Assembly: GCA_940337035.1 (NCBI GenBank)
Contig: CALNHX010007523.1
Span: forward strand, 1 to 64,000
Direction: 5' to 3'
Source: Agriotes lineatus
Taxonomy: Eukaryota; Arthropoda; Insecta; Coleoptera; Elateridae
DNA: 64,000 nucleotides
Position 1 is the first letter of the stretch. Each line of letters begins with the position of its first letter. The translations under genes were made by a program, and so were the position numbers. The notes under the pieces were generated by a model. The model was not told the DNA's origin. It worked only from the letters and a program-made list of their open reading frames with translations, and did not search any database. Below, one piece after another: positions 47,876 through 58,714 of this stretch.

Positions 47876-48342
47876 CAGGGTATTTCATAAGTATGGTCAT
47901 TACATTTGAGAGTAGTTAGAGGACATTACACAGAATAACCTTACATACTAAACTATACGTCAAAAATTAATAATAATCCCACAAAAAGTGAAACATTTAA
48001 TTGCTTAAACTGATTGACGGTCACTGAAATGCATTTCTATAAACACGTTGATCAAAACATTAAACATAAACAGGTGGTTGCGATAAGACAGAATTTGGAT
48101 GACATGCAAGAGCAAATAAACAGTTATTTAGCTATTTCAGTCACATTTGGTGCACTACGCGTTAGCCGTTAATCCACCCTTATCTGATTTACCTAATAAA
48201 GGGTTTGGTGTTAGTTAGTGGTTCTCAAAGGCTTGGACCACACTCTATTTATCCATAAGCGGTTAATTTTTAGTTCAAGGTACTTCTACTGAGGGGAGTA
48301 TACACCCATGTAATTTAATGACCACACTTATGAATCACGCTG
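47876..48342. mobile_element. TA-flanked MITE, 467 bp
   Basis: The left end CAGGGTATTTCATAAGTATG then GTCATTA, and the right end read inverted as CAGCGTGATTCATAAGTGTG then GTCATTA, form terminal inverted repeats of about 32 bp with a few mismatches. TA flanks both sides (47874-47875 and 48343-48344). No transposase is present. The pattern fits a non-autonomous Tc1/mariner-type element. Confidence 0.75.
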
Positions 48343-48429
48343 TATGTGCTTATTTCATCATCACTGTTATCATGGTGTTGAATATAAGCTTCTCCTAACA
48401 TTTTGACCGTTTCGGTCAGTGGCCTTTTA

Positions 48430-49395
48430 CATTCAATCATATTCGGCAAATCTGCTAATGTCGCAGGTTCATCTCATCTTCATCTACAGTCGTCCTCTAC
48501 CTCGTAATTGGCCTTTTCGCCTCCATTTTATTACGCGACGTGACTATTGTTTTCCGTTTGCTCTGGGAAGTAAGATGCCTAACATACATTTTTTCCAACG
48601 TAGACTAAGTACTTCTAGCTTGTGTACTATTTTATTATTGTCTCTGTTGCTTATGTGAATAATGACAATATAGAAAATTCAAGCTTTAAGTGTATTTGGC
48701 ATTTCTAACCTGTAGGCTTTATGAAGTCGACCAAATTTTGTCCAGGCCAACGATATTTTTCTTATTAAATCAGCAAAGTTTATTTTTTTCTCTTTCCTCT
48801 TACTTAAATAAGTGTAAGAATCTACTCTTTTTTGTACCTGACATTCGATATTTAAATGTATTTGGTTGTTCTTATCTGTTATTTCATTTGTTGGGCACTT
48901 TATTTTTCGATCTCTATTCTTAATTGAATCCAATACTCTTTACTCCACTACAGGTCTTTGAACATTTTCTTTACTATCGAATCTCCCTGTCGAATGCCTC
49001 TATCTATTTCAACTTTATAAGCTTTATTTTTCAGTTGAGACATACTATTGCGGCAAAAACATAGCATCGATTAGCTGCCAAATATGAATACTCTGTCTCA
49101 AGTCATTCTTGATTAGCTCATTTAACGATGTTGTGTTTTCTTGACCTTTAAGGTGCTGTAAGTCATCAGGGGTACACCTTATACAAATGTGTATTTGGTT
49201 TAATCTTCTTACTTTGACTCATTGATTCACTATATCATTTATGATACCTCCTTAGAATACACTGTATGTTTTTCATTAGTGTGGTGTATCTATCTGAATC
49301 TACTCCCATACTCAGTACATCATTTAGAAGACTTTGCATGACTGGTACTTCCGCTCCTCCTAGACCCATTCGCTCGAATGATGTAAATGTTTAAG
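48430..49395 (-). pseudogene. Second RTE-type LINE relic, minus strand
   Basis: In shifting frames the minus strand gives VEIDRGIRQGDSIVKKMFKD (the GVRQGD.ISP.LF motif B block), RVDSYTYLSKRKEK then NFADLIRKISLAWTKFGRLH (the YLG and I.LAW..FG.L blocks), and KLEVLSLRWKKCMLGILLPR followed by SRRVIKWRRKGQLRGRG (the QR.MER.MLG and KW..GH equivalents). It differs from the copy at 45.7-47.5 kb, so it is a separate family or an older copy. It abuts the mariner pseudogene on its right. Confidence 0.65.
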
Positions 49396-50378
49396 ATGGT
49401 GAAAATGTAATAAATTGTATAACTGGAGAACCGGAAATTAGTACCAGATGTATAGCACGAAATTTGGAGCTATCACAAAGTTTTGTATGGCGAACAATAA
49501 ATCAAGAAGTGCTGCACCCTTATCATCGACGAAGTGTACAAGCATTGCATCACGGGGATGCTGAACTGCGATTAAATGTTTGTTACAGTATTTTACAACA
49601 ACACATCCCAGATAACAACTTTATTTCAAAAATTCTATGGTCAGATGAATCCAATTTTTCAAGAGATGGTATTAATAATTTCGATAATGACCATGTTTGG
49701 TCTTTGGACAATCCATATGTAACCACAGCGCGTAATTTCCAGCAGAGATTTAGTGTAAATGTTTGGGGTGCCTTATAAACTTATAAATGTATTTAATGAA
49801 AATTTAAATGCAGAGAGGTACCTGCTACAAGATATGTGGTATCAGCATGATGGGGCCCCGCCTCACCGAGGAAGACAAGTGACCTAATGGCTGCATACTC
49901 ATTTTCCAAATAAATGGATTAGTAATGGAGGTCCTATACTATGACCACCTAGATTAGCCGACCTGACTCCTTGCGATTTTTATTTATGGGGTCACTTCAA
50001 GCAACTTGTTTATGCCGTGGAAATAAATAATCGCAATCAGTTATTGCAGAGGATTCAAGATGCTGCAATTCAAATTAGAAATAACTTGAATAATTTATTA
50101 CGCGTGCAAGAGAGTTTCGTTGCCAATTATGTATTCAGGAGAATGGACTAATTTTTGAACATTTACTGTAGGTAAATTTTGCTTTCTGTTTGTTGCAATA
50201 AATGTTATTGATTTCTTTAAATTATGATTACTTATTAGTGTTCAAAGAGAAAAAATGTTAAAAGCGCTATAACTTCTGAACAAAAAAGATGGGACATACG
50301 TTTATATAAACATTTATTCATGGAATTAAATCTGCTTTTCATTGCCAAAGTTTGTAAAGAAGCTAATGAATCTCCCTG
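49380..50378 (+). pseudogene. mariner/IS630-type transposase pseudogene with 3' TIR
   Basis: The frame starts inside the helix-turn-helix region (STRCIARNLELSQSFVWRTI). It continues YHRRSVQALHHGDAELRLN, then ILWSDESNFSRDGINNFDND (first catalytic Asp in SDESNF) and FQQRFSVNVWGAL. After stops and a deletion it resumes MWYQHDGAPPHRGRQVT (second Asp in QHDGAP), a stop, WLHTHFPNKWISNGGPIL, a stop, and PPRLADLTPCDFYLWGHFKQ (third acidic residue, Asp, in TPCDFYLWG), ending FRRMD at 50151. At 50378 the sequence CTCCCTGTA closes with a TA, as at a 3' TIR. The 5' TIR and N-terminus are missing. The layout is a DD..D mariner-type transposase, inactive through at least three stops. Confidence 0.8.
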
Positions 50379-50700
50379 TATATACTTAGTTTAGCACTAC
50401 GGTATCTATCAAAATATAGCTATGCTGTGATCCATTTAGTTGCTCGCTATCCGGTTACGAATTTGCCAGGTTATCATCGTTTTCCTTGTTTTTGAAAAAA
50501 AGGATAAGTGAATAATAATTATTTTTGTTTGCAGAGTTTAGTATTCTTTCTTTGTCATTTCTAATTCCTAGTCTAATAGGATAATACACAGGACAAATAC
50601 GTCTTGCTAAATTTTGTAAACCTGGGGGGGGGGGCAGTGGGTCAGCAGGCGGGGGCCCGAAAAGGTGTTACGCCACTGATAACAGTGTAGTATCAAGTAG
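50379..50700. other. Spacer with poly-G tract
   Basis: An eleven-G run (50624-50634) is followed by CAGTGGGTCAGCAGGCGGGG. Nothing else recognised. Confidence 0.5.
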
Positions 50701-51530
50701 CACGGCCGAAAGAATGTTGTGGGAGGTATACCTGTTCAGCACGAGCCAGTCTCGCGGTAAATGACAGGCTCGGAGTCGCTCGTGAGGCTAAGACAATCGC
50801 GCCACCCACACTCGAAGGCAGCCGAGCAGGTTGCTTCCCAGCGTGGGCAGGTCAACCTGCGTGCACCATATGGTGCTCGGTTCTGCTCCTTTTGGCCACG
50901 ATTTTTAATCTTTCAGATTTCACGGCGCATTTATTTAGAGCCGTTTTGGGTTTCGAGATTAATGCGGACCCCTTAATCGACCCAAGGAAAGCAAAAGTCA
51001 CTGCCCGCAGTAATTAGGTGGCAACAGGTGAATCGCAGGCGGCCTTGCCTGTCGTTGGGGAGGATTCCAGACGGCATTTTTAGGAAGCGCCCGAGATTAA
51101 GAGATGGCCAACGTATGTTTCCAGCCGTGATTTACATAAACTCGTAAAAGCCCCGTGTACTCTTATTGTGGCTGGAGTACATTGACACACCTGTTCTTTT
51201 AAGGAGTTTCTGTAATTTAATTCAGAACAGGTATGTTTAGTCAGATTGTATATTCTTCTTGCTCGTTGCTGTATGCATTATCTCTTCGGAGAAGAAATAT
51301 GCCTGAACGCCAGGCTGTATCGAGGCATTTCTGCCGTTCCCATGCGAATTCTGCTCCACATAGGGAAAATCTCACATCTTTTATCGACTGCAAGCAGGAA
51401 TCGCACAAGTAAATCTTTAAGAAATGTTAATAATTTCTGTAGCGGCGAAATTGCACAATGTAGAAGCAAATCACTGCAGTAGTTCGCAGCGCGGAGAAAG
51501 CAGTCGGGGCAGATTTATCGCTATAAATTT
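50701..51530. promoter_or_regulatory. GC-rich island with many CAGGT/ACCTG words
   Basis: This is the most GC-rich unique DNA in the window. ACCTG or CAGGT cores recur: ATACCTGTTC, AGCAGGTTGC, GGGCAGGTCAACCTGCGTG, CAACAGGTGAATCGC, CACACCTGTTC and AACAGGTATG. Homeodomain-type words (GCATTTATTTAG, AGTAATTAGG, GAGATTAATG) are interspersed. E-box-like CAGGTG and CAGGTA sites of this kind bind bHLH or Snail-type zinc-finger factors in insects. An enhancer is plausible but unproven. The open frames here have no domains. Confidence 0.3.
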
Positions 51531-54040
51531 CTAATATTATTGTTATTTCCATACAAAGAACCTTAAGTCGTTCAATGGTTGTGTTTTAAGTCACCACACG
51601 GGACAGGTTTGCCCCAACTGATTTAATTATAAACTTACACGTCTCGCAATATTATGGAATTTACATATTACCTCGATTTATGAGAGTCAAAGATGTCTAC
51701 TTCCGTATTCAATAAGGAAAATAACATTAGTCCATCTTTTCCTATTATGAGTTAGTTTTGCTGATGGAGCACAGTTGTAGTTGTCACGCTTACAGAAAGC
51801 AAGTAACTCTTTATGGTTTCAATGAATTGTTCATAATCATGGTATTATTCGATCGTTCGTTCATTATTAGTTTTGTTAACATCCCCACTGCAGGGACATC
51901 AGTCTCTCCTCTTTGAGGACAAGATATGGTGTTTACTACTACTGATTCGTACACTAAATATGTATATCACCCCTTAGTTGATGCTGAAATAATCTTTCTT
52001 CATAATCCATATCCATTATAGATAAATATAAATACTGAAGAGCTGGAACAATTTGGTGTTATTTTCTACTTACCCTGTCATCGACTACACTTGGATTTGA
52101 AAAAAGACAAACACCACTGACAGCGTTCGAGGAATTAAATCTTTGCAATGAATCTGAGCAGCACAAACAGACAAAAATAATTGGAGGATTAACATAATGC
52201 GTGGTGGCAATTTTGGACAGATACACGATTTAAATGAAAACTTACGAAAAGATGGATTGAAGCGAGATCGGACCTAGCTCGACCTGAGCTCATTGACAGT
52301 ACCTAATCAATATTTTCATATAGCCAGTTTGAGCATGTATACATTGTAACATTTTAATTTGAATAGTTTGAACGCGCATGCGTCAGGCAGAATCACGTTT
52401 GGTTTGGTTTTAACAATATGACGGAGTTGAGTTGTTTGGCACAGAACCGCACTTCGGGTGCTTCTGTGAACAATGAGGATTTGTAGTGCAACACTTTCCC
52501 TGATCAGTTCGCTCAATAACGCTGCCGAGTTATTCCAACGTCAAACAAAGTGAATATCGTGCTCGGCAGCTCAAATACAAGGTAAATTTTTCCGACCACC
52601 GTGAAAGTGCCAAAACCGGTGTAAAGCAACGGATTTGCGTTATTAGAAAGTTTTGAGATCATCCTACGATCAGTGCTTAAAGGCCCAATTAGAACCCTAA
52701 GCGAGTGTATCAGATTACAATACGAAACGCAGCGAAATATCGCGCGTAGCTGGACTTATATGCAGCATAATATTTATGTATTAAAGACAGTTAGTTTGGT
52801 GGCTTTTAAATGGTGTTTAAATGTAATATTATTTTAGATATAGTTATTCTGCTATTATTTGACTTGTGAATTCATGTAGAAACCAGCTAATGTGCGTTGA
52901 TTATACATTCTTAGTTAACACCGTTGTGTTTAGAACTTGCCATTTATTCTAGGTACGAATCCTATTTTGTTATTGTTTTAAGTGAGTATCTAAAAGTCAA
53001 CATACACTTGCGCTACATAGAATGTGTGCGAATTGGTTTTTATTTGCGTAGAAGTTTGGAGAATGTGCTTTCAGTTATTAAAAGCCAGATTGGGCCAACG
53101 TCCGGAGAATTTTTGCATTAATGTCTGCTTTTAAGCAGAACTGGGATAGATGCAAGAGGTTTCTTATTGTAAACTGAGCTAGCTGGTAACTAAAGGGCAA
53201 ATCATTTATATAAATACTAAGACGTACGGGATGTCGTTACACGATGTAGAAAGATGTAAATGTAAAAAGGTATCAAGGTAAATGTTGTAAATAAATCAAA
53301 ATGGAAGTCATATAAAGAGGTCTTTCGTTTATTATGAATTGAGTTACAGGAAGAAAAATGCTGAAATAGTTGAAGGTATAAGCATTTTAGTATTAGTTAA
53401 CATCCTTGGTTAAAAATCCTATGTCCAGTAGGCAAGAAAACTGTATCTTTCTCTTTAGTTGCAGTAAAGTTTTACTTTTCAACATCTACACTTACACGAC
53501 TTGGTTACTGATTTAATTCCTCGAAATAACGCGATATGTAACACTTCATAAAACTCTTTACAAATTTTTATTTCTTATGCTTTTATTGGGTCAATGTTTC
53601 GGTATATTGTCTTTGAAATGTAGATTAACAGTATTTCATTTTTGTTTTAAAGTATTCTTGTCGCATAGTTTTGTATGATCTTTCACATCTCGCTATACTC
53701 TTATCTATATCTTATCTATTCTATGTCTAGATCATCGTTCCATATCCTACCACGTCTCAGATTGTATGAGCTTGTTCTATTATGTAATAATATACTAATA
53801 ATAATGGAGATATATGCTATTAATTCTAAATACTCATATTCTTCTTCCTCTTATTATTGGTCAGTAGCCCGTTATTTAACCACAAAGTCGTTCTATGAGC
53901 CCTCTTCACTCGTATGCCGGGTAGGCTTGCCCGTCGAAGGTAAGGAGGGGTTTTCTTATTAGGGGTGAACGACTACCACAGATGTTAGCGTATTACCGGA
54001 GAGCGTACGATTTTTAAAATCCCGGTGTAGTTGGGAATCT
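51531..54040. other. Long non-coding stretch with a short shared repeat
   Basis: At 51870-51920 the minus strand reads TCAAAGAGGAGAGACTGATG then TCCCTGCAGTGGGGATGTTA, a unit also seen at 55601-55646. Otherwise AT-rich, with no gene, RNA or repeat that I can support. Confidence 0.4.
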
Positions 54041-55130
54041 AGAACAAAAAACCCCTGGACAAAAAACCTCGGACATAAGACCCCCGGACAAAAAACCCCG
54101 GACTAAAAACCCCCCGGATAAAAAACCCCCGGACTAAAAACCCCCCGGATAAAAAACCCCCGGACTAAAAACCCCCCGGATAAAAAAAACCCGGACTAAA
54201 AACCCCCATCATAAAGAAAACACCCTCAAAACATATGGGGTCCGTGGGAGATTATTATTTTTATTAATAATAATGAGTTATTAATTACAATTATAATTAC
54301 CACTGATGCAAGAATGCAGATCAAAATGACACATGTAAAAAGTAGGGCATTTATTTAATACAAAATACATTAGCAGGTATCTTTGTATTATAGCTTTTGT
54401 TATCAGTGGTAATCATAGTTATCCAATAAGAAGGCAGGTGATTACTATTTTCTAAAAATTGCAAATGGATTCTTGCATGAGTACGGAATGATAATTAATA
54501 ATGGGAAATTGGCGATAGACTAAACTAAATTGGCTTTTTCTGAAGAATAAAAGACCGACATATCAAATTTTGCAAACCCGCCTGAAACAAGTATTCCAAG
54601 AGCCAAGATTATACGGGGTGTGTTAAAACGTGCTGAGAATATTTACAGCACGCAATTGTATGTCAAAAATTGAACCAAAAATTTGTGCTTGGACGAATAG
54701 TTTATGAAATATTATCGTCGAAAAGTTGTTAATTTAAGCAACGTTGTGCATTTCGACAGCAACGGATTATGCATTCACAAGGCGAACGTAATTTAGAAAA
54801 CTTTTTAATTGCCGTAAATAATAACATTAGGTTATGAATTTTCTGTATGTGTATTATATTAAATAAATGCCCCACTTTACATGTCTCATTTTTTATGCAT
54901 TCTTGTATCAGTAGGTAATGAATGATAATTATAATTAGTAACTTATTTTCAATAATAATAATAATAATCGCCCACGGACCCCACATAATGTGCGAGTGTT
55001 TTCTCTATGGTGGGGGTTTTTAGTCCGAGGGTTTTTTATCCGGGGATTTTTAGTCCGGGGGTTTTTTATCTGGGGGGTTTTAGTCGGGGGGTTTTTTGTC
55101 CGGGGTTTTTGTCCAAGGGTTTTTTGTCCT
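54041..55130. mobile_element. Inverted-repeat element with minisatellite arms
   Basis: The left arm (54041-54372) starts with tandem units of about 31 bp, each a GGACTAAAAACCCCCC plus GGATAAAAAACCCCC pair. It then runs GGGGTCCGTGGGAGATTATT, ATTACAATTATAATTACCA and GGGCATTTATTTAATA. The right arm (54850-55130) is the reverse complement of all this in the same order, with its own (GGACTAAAAAC)n units at 55010-55130. The centre (54373-54849) is unique AT-rich DNA with no transposase. It is either a foldback element or two oppositely inserted copies of one repeat. Confidence 0.75.
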
Positions 55131-55138
55131 GTAACGGT

Positions 55139-55210
55139 AGTCGCCGAGGATAGAACCCGGTTAGAACGCCGGAGAATCAATCATGTTGCCTACTCGGCCA
55201 CCCGTCCTCC
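55139..55210 (-). repeat. tRNA-like head adjoining the minisatellite element
   Basis: The minus strand reads GGGTGGCCGAGTAGGCAACA, a strong type-II (Leu/Ser-like) A-box GTGGCCGAGTAGG. About 40 bases on come CCGGG, TTCTATC and CTCGG, a T-arm with a fully paired 5-bp stem (one wobble). It runs directly into the (GGACAAAAAACCCC)n arm, so in the transcript the order is tRNA-like head and then minisatellite body, as in a SINE. The left side of the element lacks an equally clear head. Confidence 0.5.
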
Positions 55211-55790
55211 TTTAAATACTTGTAGAATGTAAAGTTAAAGTGTTGGTCACGGAACGCATCATGAAGAAAAATATCAATTTAACTAATGTAAACTAACGGA
55301 GCAGAATAAATAGTATTATAGGTAAGCAGTTCTGAAATTTGTGTAAGAAATCTTCTACGCCACTTCCTATTTTTCTCTTATCGCTTATATTATTCCAGTT
55401 CACATAAAGCGCTTTTTCGTCTTGAAAGTTTTTTTAACATCTCCTATGGTATCCTATTATATAAATTAGAAATAAAGTATAACAAGAAAGTTTCGAAATA
55501 TGAAAATTATAAAACTTAGACTAGAGAAAACGGGGAACACGTTGACAATATCGGGAATATTACAAAAAAAAACTAATAATGTAGCTAGTCGCTGTTGTCA
55601 GCCTTGTTAATATTCCCATTGCGGGGGTCTTTCCTCTTTGAAAAGAGTTGAGGCATTAAGACTGTAGCGGATAAAAACGTGGCAGGATCTATGGCGTACC
55701 GCCAGTTCAACTTTAAGACCTATGTAGTTACACAGCACATAAACTTTAATTTAAAAAAAAGATGAATCTGACAGGACATTCCAAGGTAAA
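55211..55790. other. Spacer with a short dispersed fragment
   Basis: The minus strand of 55601-55646 reads TCAAAGAGGAAAGACCCCCG then CAATGGGAATATTAACAAG, shared with 51870-51920. The remainder shows nothing. Confidence 0.45.
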
Positions 55791-55794
55791 CTGT

Positions 55795-56228
55795 ACCCTG
55801 TTCAATCTGGTACAACGTGGGACTCACATTATACTCAATATACGTCGATGATGCAACGATCTTAGCCTCACACTATAAAAACTTTTTGAATAATAATGGA
55901 AGCAAATCAGCCCATGTTTCCTTCATTCTGGATAAAGAAAGTTTTGCAAATAGACGCAGCCAAATACCTTGCTCTCCATTTAGACAAAACGTTAACATAG
56001 TCTACCCACATTTTTGCTAAAATAAAACAGCTAGGAGTAAAATTTACACAGATGTACTTCATTATCGGAAGAAACTCCTAGCAACAAAACTACTTTCAAG
56101 CCCATCTGGACCTTTGGTATACATCTCTACTCCATGGTACTTATATACCAGATACAGCAAGCTGGCCTAAAGACACCGACAGTTCGAGAAGAAATCATAA
56201 AATTCCGCATCAACTACAGGGTAATAAC
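55795..56228 (+). pseudogene. Jockey-like LINE, late RT part (before hAT insertion)
   Basis: LYSIYVDDATILASHY holds the RT catalytic YVDD motif (tyrosine codon at 55841). In shifted frames come the thumb and C-terminal blocks: LGVKFTQMYFIIGRNS, KPIWTFGIHL (the usual LKPIWTYGIQLW) and GLKTPTVREEIIKFRINYR. The frame then reads into VIT, the 8-bp site duplicated by the hAT element, and resumes past 58077. Degenerate and 5'-truncated. Confidence 0.7.
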
Positions 56229-58069
56229 CAGTGTTGGGTAAGATACTCTTCTGGTATCTAGATACAGATACAGATAAATCTCAAAAATTTGATCTAGGTA
56301 AAGATACAAGATACATCTTTCAAAAGGTATCTAGATAAAGTACAGGGTGTCCCATTTTCGATGATATTACTGGGTATCTCACTGACGAGTAAAGATAGAG
56401 AGTTGCGGTTTTCGCAATACTGTGCTACTTTTTTGTGAAAATAAGTATAGTATAAACAAAATTTTCATAGCCCGCTTCGTTTTTGAGATACAGGGCGAAA
56501 TTGAAAATATTGCATTTTGGGACCCCCCTCGTATCTCCGTTATACTTTAACCTATCTCAAAGCTAAAAACTGGCTCTCATACAGTTTTTTACATGGAATC
56601 CAGTGGCGTAGTCAGATTTTTGCTATGAGCTGTCAATTTTTAGCTATAAATCAAACTTATGTTTTTTTAAACGGAACACCCTGTATATTTTTCTTTCGTT
56701 TGATTGCAAATTTTATAAGCTTTACAAAAATATATACAGAGTGTTTCGTTAAAAAAACATAAGTTTGATTTATAACTAAAAATTGACAGCTCACAGCAAA
56801 AATCTGACTACGCCACTGGATTCTACGTAAAAAACTGTATAAGAGCCAGTTTTTAGTTTTGCGATATGCTAAAGTATAACGGAGATACGAGGGGGTCCCA
56901 AAATGCAATATTTTCAATTTCGCCCTGTATCTCAGAAATGAAGAGGGCTATGAAAATTTTGTTTAGACCATCTTTGTTTTCACAAAAAAGTAGCACAGTA
57001 TTGCGAAAACCGCAACTCTCTATTTTTACTTGTAAGTGAGATACCCCGTAATATCATCGAAAATGGGACACCCTGTACATAATTTTCAAATGGATCTATA
57101 TCCTTCCTAGGTACATTCTAAAATAATGTTTCCTAAAATTGTAAGATGAATAATCGCAGACTTACAATTTTGCTGCCAAGACTGCAGCTACACGAACTTT
57201 AGAATGACGGAAGGTGAAATAAATAAAAAATAAGCTATTATTATTAATATTAGAAAACGGACGGAATTTCCTATAAAGCACATTAATTATTACAAACAAA
57301 TAAAAGAAGTAAATAGAAAAAAGAATATTATAATCGTGTAAACCATTTAACACTATTTTATAAAAGCAACACGTATGTATATTTGATTGTTTCACAAAAT
57401 GTTTTTCAAAATTTCTCTAAAGGCAGGCTCTCATTTTTTATTACAACGCCAAGCTATTTTATAAAATTCATCTCCCAAAATCACAGGTTGTACCTACATC
57501 CAGAAAATCATTTTCGTTATCAGTGTTATCACTCATGCTTTTTGGGAAATGTTTGTGTTTGTTAACGTTTCCAAAAATAGTAGAGCACCTTAGTCAAAAT
57601 GGAAAAATTGGAGAAATTAACATTATTTTTAAGTACCGAAAATTGTTGCTGTCACCTGTCAAGCACAGGTCGGATTACGTCACAGATCAATCAATATTTA
57701 ACGATTTACTCAGGTATTGCACTGTTACGCTATATAAAATTCTAGGTATCTTAGTATCTGTAACCCTTGTTTACTACTTTACAGCTCTTACTAGTACAAA
57801 ACAGGCACTTTCAAAATCGATATTTCTTCCAAGAATATGTTATGTGACATTTCATATTTAAAAGCAAAATATAATATTTTAATAGCATCTTTGGATCTTT
57901 TCTTATTATATGTACAAATGTACAGCAACGCCTATAATTGGCCGAAAAAATGTCTAGATGCAGATATTAGATTTCTTGCGCCACATGTATGTAGATACAG
58001 ATACTAGATCCTTGTACGGAATCTAGATCTACGATCTAGGTACTTGTATCTAACTACTACCAAACACTG
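56229..58069. mobile_element. hAT-type non-autonomous element, 1841 bp, 8-bp TSD
   Basis: The left end CAGTGTTGGGTA and the right end, read inverted as CAGTGTTTGGTA, are TIRs of the CAGTGTTG-type common in hAT elements. GTAATAAC is duplicated exactly at both sides (56221-56228 and 58070-58077), the 8-bp signature of hAT transposition. Subterminal words built on ATCTAGATACAGATAC recur at both ends. No transposase is encoded. The open frame at 57523-57861 has no domain. A 733-bp palindrome sits inside. Confidence 0.88.
56343..57075. mobile_element. 733-bp palindrome, TA-flanked, nested in hAT
   Basis: The left end CAGGGTGTCCCATTTTCGAT is mirrored by the right end, and the two arms stay complementary for about 350 bp each, for example GAGAGTTGCGGTTTTCGCAA, ATTGCATTTTGGGACCCCC and CCAGTGGCGTAGTCAGATTT. 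TA flanks it on both sides (56341-56342 and 57076-57077). Between the arms lie additional CAGGGTG/CAGAGTG-like ends near 56690 and 56740. The two similar 81- and 86-residue frames on opposite strands are mirror images and are not genes. It is probably two inverted copies or a foldback of a Tc1/mariner-type MITE. Confidence 0.85.
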
Positions 58070-58077
58070 GTAATAAC

Positions 58078-58195
58078 ACATTCAAATAAGCCTGCAACTA
58101 CACTACACTGGAAGACGAAGAGACAAGAAGACTAAAATAGTTCAAACCGTATGATCTAACAACCAGATTGTCCTGAATATCCTATATTCATTGAT
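58078..58195 (+). pseudogene. Jockey-like LINE C-terminus (after hAT insertion)
   Basis: Continuing from the target duplication, the frame reads HSNKPATT, then after a one-base shift LEDEETRRLK, a stop, FKPYDLTTRLS and a stop. This is the C-terminal ..RRLKR.KP.DL..R pattern of Jockey ORF2. Together with 55795-56228 it proves that one LINE was split by the hAT element. An AT-rich 3' untranslated tail with AAATAAAAAAAG follows to about 58320. Confidence 0.7.
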
Positions 58196-58640
58196 CATAA
58201 TTGTGTACAACTTTATTTCAATTAACTTATAGCTTAGTTCTTTAGAATAAACACACAAAAGTTATGTTGTTAAGATGTACCAATTGCATAAAACTAAAAG
58301 AAATAAAAAAAGATAAAACACGGTGTCTAGAGTAAAAGGTAATTCTGAAATATAGATTTAAAAGTATGTCTAAAACATCCGAATATACCTATTAAAATAT
58401 TTCCTGTTATGACTCATTTGCATAGGTTTGTAAATATGTTTTAGATATATTTGTTTCTTTAACAGTTTTATATACACTTTATGCGTTACCAAATATGGTT
58501 TAATTAAACAACAAGTGCCATTGATTAGAACTGGTTTAATTTGAAACAAATCCTTATATATAAACAATCGGTAGCAGTTCGTCCGCGATACATACTTTTT
58601 TATGTCGTCACCGTGTTCTTCATAACTCAACGATAAGAAA
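58196..58640. other. LINE 3' tail and AT-rich spacer
   Basis: The first 120 bases look like the untranslated tail of the Jockey-like LINE. Nothing else seen. Confidence 0.4.
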
Positions 58641-58644
58641 ATAC

Positions 58645-58714
58645 GTTAGACGAGCTGTTAAAACGTCTGACTAGCAGTCGGATTCCGCTTAGGAGCCAAG
58701 GTCGAATTGAACCG
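58645..58714 (+). repeat. tRNA-like sequence (type II, Leu/Ser-like)
   Basis: TAGACGAGCTGTTAAAACG resembles an A-box. An anticodon-type stem pairs over 5 bp (TCTGA with TCGGA) around CTAGCAG. A possible variable arm TTCCGCTTAGGAG and a degenerate B-box GGTCGAATTGAAC follow. The acceptor stem does not form, so a SINE head or pseudogene is more likely than a gene. Confidence 0.45.

Noticed and set aside
52380..52570. Short frame with a GC-richer patch near 52.4 kb as an exon
   Set aside because: Both strands are open for short distances with no splice signals or domain support.
54935..55232. Proline- and lysine-rich repetitive frames around 55.0-55.2 kb
   Set aside because: They are translations of the minisatellite arms and are not a repeat protein.
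56517..56917. Two similar frames on opposite strands (81 and 86 residues)
   Set aside because: They are mirror images created by the 733-bp palindrome and not paralogous genes.
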